Source: TMED27 sp964351195 (GTDB lineage: Bacteria > Pseudomonadota > Alphaproteobacteria > Micavibrionales > Micavibrionaceae). Taken from it: a DNA stretch of 10,811 nt. Under the pieces are notes generated by a model. The model worked only from the letters and a program-made list of their open reading frames with translations. It did no database searches and was not told the origin of the DNA. Where the stretch lies: NCBI GenBank assembly GCA_964351195.1, contig CAYGNI010000067.1:1-10811 (forward strand), read 5' to 3'. Position numbers and translations under genes: made by a program. Positions 6,144-10,811 of this stretch are shown here, in pieces. The stretch's first letter is position 1. The number at the start of each line of letters is the position of its first letter.

Positions 6144-6965
6144 TGCAGTGCTCTCTCCCCATCGTCCCCATCCCTGGGCCCAAGAAGGACCCGGATTTAC
6201 GATGCGCTTCAACTGATCAGTTTCAAGAAGCCGACGAACTTCTTGGTCAAGAAGTTCGGGAAACTTTTCGATTACGCGTTTGGGAATGACGGCTGTTTGA
6301 AAGCGGTTTGGATTCCAAGATAGGCTTTCTTTCCCGGTAGGGCTAGCATGCCCCTTCATGTCATCATGAAAATCAGCAATAAGCCCATATCCCCTGTTGT
6401 TTTTCGATACAATAACCATGCTGTCTGTCGAGACAATAGTAACAATATAAACACCTTCTCTAAATCGCTTGATAACAGGGTGTTTGGCACATTTGATTTC
6501 AGAAAGGCGGGGAGTATCCGAGTCTGTAAATTCACCATTTTCTATGATCATTTTGGGAAAATTAAAAGGATGATGTCCTATATAAGCAGGATGTCTCACC
6601 TGCGGTTTAATTCTACAAGTGGCAAAGCCCTCAAACGTGACTCGTTCTCCTAAAATCAGAGCACCGGATACTTTCGCTTCGCCCTTTACAACTGATCCAT
6701 CCATCAAGCGCACATTCTTGCCGATGGATGCGTTTTCATACACGAGTGCGCCGCTATCAATTTGGCATTCCGGGTGGACGCTCGTTGTGTTAAGCGCTAC
6801 CCAGCCTCCGGGCATGCCGTTAGGGTTTGTGTGCCGGTAAGCGGGAACCTCAAGGTTGAGCTCATCAAAATCCACAAGCTCAATCTCAAGATGAGGATTC
6901 GCAAGCCGGGCTTTTACAAAAGCGGCAAAACATGAGCTTCTTTCTCCAAAGGCTACGGTTGTCAT
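6126..6965 (-). CDS. Hypothetical protein with beta-helix-like hexad segment
   Basis: A 279-residue protein I do not recognise as a whole. Residues about 54-113 show an imperfect six-residue periodicity of small and branched hydrophobic residues (VHPECQ, IDSGAL, VYENAS, IGKNVR, LMDGSV, VKGEAK, VSGALI), like a short left-handed beta-helix. It is introduced by GGWVALNT, similar to openings seen in hexapeptide-repeat proteins. The rest is mixed: an N-terminal region (1-50), and a C-terminal half with a hydrophobic strand YIVTIVSTDSMVIVSK (173-188) and a Trp/Gly-rich end. No signal peptide or membrane helix is evident, so it is probably cytosolic. The ATG at 6963-6965 has an AAAAAGG 4 bases upstream. 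The coding sequence looks more A+T-rich than its neighbours, especially at about 6400-6570, which hints at different ancestry. It stands alone between a convergent barrel gene and an upstream transporter gene; it could be transcribed with the transporters or from its own promoter. Confidence 0.75.
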   Translation of the reverse strand: MTTVAFGERSSCFAAFVKARLANPHLEIELVDFDELNLEVPAYRHTNPNGMPGGWVALNTTSVHPECQIDSGALVYENASIGKNVRLMDGSVVKGEAKVSGALILGERVTFEGFATCRIKPQVRHPAYIGHHPFNFPKMIIENGEFTDSDTPRLSEIKCAKHPVIKRFREGVYIVTIVSTDSMVIVSKNNRGYGLIADFHDDMKGHASPTGKESLSWNPNRFQTAVIPKRVIEKFPELLDQEVRRLLETDQLKRIVNPGPSWAQGWGRWGESTALTAEL

Positions 6966-6985
6966 GTGACCTTTTTAAAAGAAGA

Positions 6986-6991
6986 ATTATA
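6986..6991 (-). promoter_or_regulatory. Candidate -10 box (TATAAT) for the beta-helix-like gene
   Basis: A perfect TATAAT on the minus strand in the 39-bp gap, 20 bases before the ATG at 6965. Initiation about 7 bases downstream would leave a short leader that still includes the AAAAAGG ribosome binding site (6970-6976). A perfect TTGACA lies at 6996-7001 but only 4 bases from the TATAAT, so the two cannot act as a pair, and no good -35 box sits at normal spacing. The gap is A+T-rich, so chance is possible. Confidence 0.35.
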
Positions 6992-7004
6992 ATTATGTCA
7001 ATGA

Positions 7005-7793
7005 TTAAATCTCGTTCTTCACCTGCGCATAGGCAAGCAAGGAGAACAAGCCCGTTCCGCCGATAATGTTCCCAAGACCGGCCATGGCAATATACGTCCA
7101 TGCATCCGCAACGCTAATATAATCACTCAGCATCAGCGTAAACGCCTCCGCAGAGCCCGCCACAACGTGGCTAAAGCCGCCCAGCGCAATCAAATACGTC
7201 ATTAGAAAAATCACGAAAAATTCGTTATTCTCCGCGCTCGGCAACATCCACACAAGCGCCGCAATCAAAAACCCGGCCGGAATACCCATGATGAAAACCT
7301 GCATCGGCTCCTTCATCACCGCATGCTTGCTCACCTCAATGATCGCATCCAGCTGTGCCCCTGTCGCAAATCCGAATTTCGTGATCAAAAGCGCGACAAT
7401 AAATGTCCCAACCACATTCGCGGCAAACACAACACCCCACAGCTTGAACGTCCGTGAGATATTACGCAAAAGCGGGTTTTCAAACAACGGCAGCATGACC
7501 GTAATCGTATTCTCGGTAAACAACTGTAGCCGCCCCATAATCACGATAAGAAATCCGAATGTGTATCCTATCGCCTCAACCAAATGCGCCGCGGCCATAT
7601 CTTCGGGCAAATGCATTCTGATATACGCCACGCTGAGCATCGAAAAGCTGATCGCGAAGCCCGCCGCCAGCCCCGACCATGCAAGTGCGGGAAGCGAGCG
7701 CGCCAGCTCCGCACCACCCTCGCGTGCAATAATTTCATAAATCGTAGAAGACGCCAGTCGCAGCTTTTCGCGGATACGTTGCTGTTCGCTCAT
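7005..7793 (-). CDS. Formate/nitrite transporter (FNT) family channel, YfdC-like
   Basis: A 262-residue inner-membrane protein with about six membrane helices, normal for FNT, the family of pentameric aquaporin-like channels for formate, nitrite, hydrosulfide and related small anions. Visible signatures: LAAGFAISFSML (helix 1, from about residue 42), GFLIVIMGRLQLFTENT (80-96), and the C-terminal GLGNIIGGTGLFSLL (239-253). The central channel histidine is present at residue 209 (FSHVVAGS), equivalent to the His that gates or protonates substrate in FocA. The cytosolic N-terminus with IREKLRLASSTIYEII and the LFTENT loop resemble the YfdC branch, whose substrate is not established. The ATG at 7791-7793 has AAGGA at 7804-7808, 10 bases upstream. 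It follows the sodium:solute symporter gene by 41 bp on the same strand, so the two are probably one transport operon. The family is sure; the substrate is not. Confidence 0.92.
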   Translation of the reverse strand: MSEQQRIREKLRLASSTIYEIIAREGGAELARSLPALAWSGLAAGFAISFSMLSVAYIRMHLPEDMAAAHLVEAIGYTFGFLIVIMGRLQLFTENTITVMLPLFENPLLRNISRTFKLWGVVFAANVVGTFIVALLITKFGFATGAQLDAIIEVSKHAVMKEPMQVFIMGIPAGFLIAALVWMLPSAENNEFFVIFLMTYLIALGGFSHVVAGSAEAFTLMLSDYISVADAWTYIAMAGLGNIIGGTGLFSLLAYAQVKNEI

Positions 7794-7813
7794 AATATAA
7801 AGGTCCTTGCGTG

Positions 7814-7832
7814 AAAAACTTAAAAAAACTTA
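7814..7832. repeat. Two AAAAACTTA direct repeats one helical turn apart
   Basis: AAAAACTTA occurs at 7814-7822 and again at 7824-7832, a period of 10 bp, in the gap between the symporter and FNT genes. Phased A-tracts of this kind can bend DNA. The gap shows no hairpin, so the T-run on the minus strand is not a recognisable terminator. Functional meaning is uncertain. Confidence 0.3.
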
Positions 7833-7834
7833 GA

Positions 7835-9235
7835 CTATCTATTTACGGCTTTTTGAAGGACAAAGCCAATCCCAAAAACAACAAACGCCGCAACAATACC
7901 GGGGAATGCTTCATACACATGTACATTATACCCCAGCGTGCGCCATGCAAGCCCTACACTCAGACCGCTGATAATGGTTAAGAGCAGGACCAGAGGATGT
8001 GTTTGCACTTTGAAACAGCGCAGGATCAACAACGGCGTAAACCCGCAGGCCATCACGGTAATTGCCAAAAGCACCATATCAAACACGCTCTTGGAGGCAT
8101 AAATCGCAATAAAACACGCCACCACCGTGGCTGCTAATGTACAGATTTTTAAGAACCGATAGGAATTTTTATATTTCCCAAAAATTCCCATATCCCGGGA
8201 TAACACAGCCGTGCAGCTCAAAATCAAAGAATCCGCCGTTGAAATTGTTGCCGCAAAAATCCCCGCAAAGATAACGCCGACCAAAACCTCGGGCAGCATC
8301 TCCTGCGCCAATTTGGGCAAAGCCAGCTCGGTATCAAAATCCGAAGCCTCGGGCAAAAGTACGCGCGTACACATCGCCACAATATACGCCGTGATGTAAA
8401 AACACGCATAAGACCCCTCAAACCACGCAATCGCCCGCTTGGTTTCTTTCGGGCTCTTGAGCGCCATAAACCGTGCCATCACATGCGGAAAGCCAATGAA
8501 GCTAAAGCCCAAGCTCAGCCATCCCAAAATAAACAACGCAGGCCCAAACGGATTATCAACGGGAAACAGCGTGACCAAATTCGGGTCAATCGCCTCCAGC
8601 TTGTCCATCAATCCGCCGAACCCGCCAATGGTGTTAAGAGAGACAATCGCCAGAATCAGCATCGCGCCAAACATGACGATAATCTGCGCCGCATCCGTCC
8701 AGATTGATGCGCGAATACCGCCCGCAAAACAATACAGCAAAACAATCAACGCCCCGATGACAATGCCATACGAATACTCCCACCCCAGCAAAACATGCAT
8801 CGCTTTGCTGCCCGCCGTCAGCTGCGCCGCCGCATAGATAATCAGCGCAAACAGGCTGATCACCCCTAGAAGCGCCAGAAAATACGCGCGCGATTTCCCC
8901 AGATCAGATGTTAAAAATTCGGTGTAAGACACACATTTTGTACGATGGCTATAGGTCCGCAGCCGCCGCGAGATCAACGCAAACGCAAAGAAAGATCCAA
9001 ATAAAATCCCGAAAATGAACCACGATCCCGCAAGGCCCATCATGTAGCCAAACCCGATAATCCCGGTAAAGCCAAATCCGCTGGCGGTCGACGCCGCCGC
9101 AGATAATCCGACAAACGCGGGCGACACATTCCGCCCCGCCAGCAAATAATCATCCGCCGTATTTTGCTTTTTGCGTATCGACAACAGTCCAATGCACAAA
9201 AACCCAGCTAAAAAGATAAAGAAACTTAAAACCAT
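7835..9235 (-). CDS. Sodium:solute symporter (SSS family)
   Basis: A 466-residue inner-membrane transporter with about 13 membrane helices and the LeuT-like fold expected for the SSS family (PutP, SGLT relatives). Motifs, numbered from the TTG at 9256 (subtract 7 for the chosen ATG): DDYLLAGRNVS (35-45) after helix 1, the FAGGIRASIWTDAAQ signature (177-191), and ATISTADS (336-343), whose Ser339-Thr340 correspond to the sodium-site Ser/Thr pair of PutP. The helix-2 Asp that binds sodium in PutP appears to be Thr57 here (SAAASTASG). The substrate cannot be assigned; proline or a small carboxylate are possibilities. ATG at 9233-9235 is preferred, since helix 1 begins right after it. The alternative TTG (9254-9256) sits only 1 base from its AGGAG, which in turn is 22 bases from the ATG, so neither start is well supported. 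It diverges from the uup-like gene, with a short shared gap, and is followed by the FNT gene. Confidence 0.9.
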   Translation of the reverse strand: MVLSFFIFLAGFLCIGLLSIRKKQNTADDYLLAGRNVSPAFVGLSAAASTASGFGFTGIIGFGYMMGLAGSWFIFGILFGSFFAFALISRRLRTYSHRTKCVSYTEFLTSDLGKSRAYFLALLGVISLFALIIYAAAQLTAGSKAMHVLLGWEYSYGIVIGALIVLLYCFAGGIRASIWTDAAQIIVMFGAMLILAIVSLNTIGGFGGLMDKLEAIDPNLVTLFPVDNPFGPALFILGWLSLGFSFIGFPHVMARFMALKSPKETKRAIAWFEGSYACFYITAYIVAMCTRVLLPEASDFDTELALPKLAQEMLPEVLVGVIFAGIFAATISTADSLILSCTAVLSRDMGIFGKYKNSYRFLKICTLAATVVACFIAIYASKSVFDMVLLAITVMACGFTPLLILRCFKVQTHPLVLLLTIISGLSVGLAWRTLGYNVHVYEAFPGIVAAFVVFGIGFVLQKAVNR

Positions 9236-9302
9236 TTCAATATCATAAACACGCAATCTCCTATTTCAAGCGGGAAAACCTTGTGCTATGTAACGCAGCA
9301 TT

Positions 9303-10811
9303 ATGCCACCACCTCTCTTATTATCTGTGAAAGACGCCATGGTCCGATACTCGGAAACCCCCGTTTTCGAAAATCTGAGCTTTAATATCCATGAGCGCGC
9401 CCGCATCGCACTGGTGGGTAAAAACGGCGCAGGCAAATCAACCCTGATGAATATCATCACCGGTGAGCAAGAACTTGACGAAGGCGAACGCTGGGAAGAA
9501 CCGGGCACCACCATCGGCTACCTCCAGCAAGAAGTCGTCCCAAAAGAGGGGCAAACCGTCTTTGAATATATCTTCGAAGAGATCAAAGCCGATGAGCGCG
9601 AGCTCCACGGCTATAAGGTCGACATCGTTGCCGAAGCCCTGCACCTTGACGTCAATGCCCAGATGACAAGGCTTTCCGGCGGACAAATCCGCCGCGCAGG
9701 CCTCGCCAGAGCCTTGGTCGAAGAACCTGACATCCTCTTACTCGATGAGCCGACAAACCACCTCGACCTCGAGGCTATCGAGTGGCTGGAAGAATACCTC
9801 AACGGTTATCGCGGCACGTTATTGTGTGTCTCCCATGACCGCACGTTTTTAGCCAATATCACCAATCAGGTCTTCTGGCTCGACCGCGGAGGCCTCAAAG
9901 TCTCACCGCGCGGCTTCAAATATTTCGATGAATGGTCGACCATGCTACTCGAACAAGAAGAACGCGAGCTCAAAAACCGCAAGCAAGCCGTAGGGCTCGA
10001 AGTCGCATGGGCCAGCCGCGGCGTCAAGGCCCGCGTCAAACGCAATGTCCGCCGCCTTGCGCAGGTCAAAGAAATGCGTGATAAGCTCAAAGCCGACGAA
10101 AGCGCATACCGCCGTGCCACCGCCAAAATCAACGTCAAAGCCCCGCAAGACTTCGATAAAAGCTCCAAAGTCGTGGCCGAATTTTACAACGTCCATAAAA
10201 GCTTCGAAGAAGACGGCAAAACTATCGAAATCCTCAATGGCTTTTCCATGCGCATCCAGCGCGGGGAACGCATCGGCATCTTGGGTAAAAACGGATCGGG
10301 CAAAACCACATTCCTCAAACTCCTTTTGGGCGAACTTGAACCCGATCAAGGCCGCGTTAAAACCAAAAAAGAACTTGAATTTTCATACTTTGATCAAAAA
10401 CGCAAAGACCTCGACCCCACAGACTCGCTCAAAAAAACGCTTGCCCCCGGCGGCGGCGATTATATAGACGTCATGGGGAAATCCCGCCATGTCTGCGGCT
10501 ATCTAAAGGACTTCATGTTCGACCCTGCGCGCGCGCAAGATAAAGTCTCGCAGCTCTCCGGCGGCCAGAAAAACCGCCTCATGCTCGCGAAAATTCTCGC
10601 CGATCCTAAAACCTGCCTGATCCTGGATGAACCCACAAACGACCTAGATATGGACACCCTCGACATGCTCGAGGAAATCCTCTCACAATATAAAGGCACA
10701 TTGATCGTTGTCTCGCACGACCGCGACTTTCTTGATCAAATCGTCACACGCATCATCGCCTTTGAGGGCGCAGGCAAAATCGAAACCTGCATCGGCGGCT
10801 ACAGCGATTAC
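9303..10811 (+). CDS. uup: ABC-F ATPase, Uup-like (3' end outside window)
   Basis: The first 503 codons of a soluble ABC-F protein with two fused ATPase domains and no membrane helices; the frame is open to the window edge. Domain 1 has Walker A GKNGAGKST (39-47), LSGGQ (124-128) and Walker B LLLDEPTNHLD (145-155). The linker carries WASRGVKARVKRN (236-248), the Uup-type counterpart of WIRQGIKARRTRN in E. coli. Domain 2 has GKNGSGKTT (328-336), RHVCGYLKDFMF (395-406, a strong Uup match), LSGGQ (418-422) and LILDEPTNDLD (439-449). Uup binds ribosomes and branched DNA and is linked to precise transposon excision and ribosome quality; exact function is unsettled. The helical arm normally inserted in domain 1 is missing. 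Start: ATG at 9303 matches the homologous N-terminus; no Shine-Dalgarno is seen, and an extended -10-like TGcTATGTA (9284-9292) would give a nearly leaderless mRNA. The C-terminal coiled coil would lie beyond the window. Confidence 0.93.
   Translation, partial: MPPPLLLSVKDAMVRYSETPVFENLSFNIHERARIALVGKNGAGKSTLMNIITGEQELDEGERWEEPGTTIGYLQQEVVPKEGQTVFEYIFEEIKADERELHGYKVDIVAEALHLDVNAQMTRLSGGQIRRAGLARALVEEPDILLLDEPTNHLDLEAIEWLEEYLNGYRGTLLCVSHDRTFLANITNQVFWLDRGGLKVSPRGFKYFDEWSTMLLEQEERELKNRKQAVGLEVAWASRGVKARVKRNVRRLAQVKEMRDKLKADESAYRRATAKINVKAPQDFDKSSKVVAEFYNVHKSFEEDGKTIEILNGFSMRIQRGERIGILGKNGSGKTTFLKLLLGELEPDQGRVKTKKELEFSYFDQKRKDLDPTDSLKKTLAPGGGDYIDVMGKSRHVCGYLKDFMFDPARAQDKVSQLSGGQKNRLMLAKILADPKTCLILDEPTNDLDMDTLDMLEEILSQYKGTLIVVSHDRDFLDQIVTRIIAFEGAGKIETCIGGYSDY

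Noticed and set aside
6986..7001. TTGACA and TATAAT together as a consensus promoter
   Set aside because: Both hexamers are perfect on the minus strand, but only 4 bases separate them instead of about 17, so they cannot form one sigma-70-type promoter. Only the TATAAT is kept, as a weak candidate.

Overview
The window is densely coding: ten protein genes, all gaps under 150 bp, and no RNA genes, CRISPR arrays or recognisable mobile elements. It reads as a piece of the chromosome of a Gram-negative bacterium. The evidence is an outer-membrane polysaccharide-export lipoprotein, a beta-barrel protein with a signal peptide, and a Uup-type ABC-F ATPase. Protein style and moderate-to-high GC suggest an alphaproteobacterium, but that is inference and no marker gene settles it.

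Positions 1 to about 6143 form a cell-surface polysaccharide locus. The end of a GT4 glycosyltransferase enters from the left on the + strand. It converges on, and overlaps by 19 bp, a minus-strand run transcribed as OPX/Wza-like lipoprotein (4330 to 3746), Wzz/BY-kinase-type copolymerase (3745 to 1499), then a second GT4 glycosyltransferase (1492 to 410). These three are packed with 0 and 6 bp between them and are almost certainly one operon. Diverging from it on the + strand are a small VanZ-like membrane protein (4472-4864) and a 403-residue outer-membrane beta-barrel protein of the BBP2_2 type (4932-6143). A sensible model is that the glycosyltransferases build a glycan, the copolymerase sets its length and spans the inner membrane and periplasm, and the short OPX lipoprotein with the beta-barrel forms the exit through the outer membrane. 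No polymerase or flippase is in the window. The most notable point is that the copolymerase has a broken Walker A motif (GKG-W in place of GKS/T-T).

Positions 6126-6965 hold an unrecognised minus-strand gene with a short left-handed beta-helix-like segment. It looks richer in A+T than its neighbours and has its own perfect TATAAT hexamer. Positions 7005-9235 hold two inner-membrane transporter genes on the minus strand, a sodium:solute symporter followed by a formate/nitrite-transporter-family channel, 41 bp apart and probably co-transcribed. Position 9303 to the right edge is the start and most of a uup-like ABC-F gene on the + strand, divergent from the symporter and still open at the window end. 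Its first ATPase domain lacks the helical arm usual in Uup.
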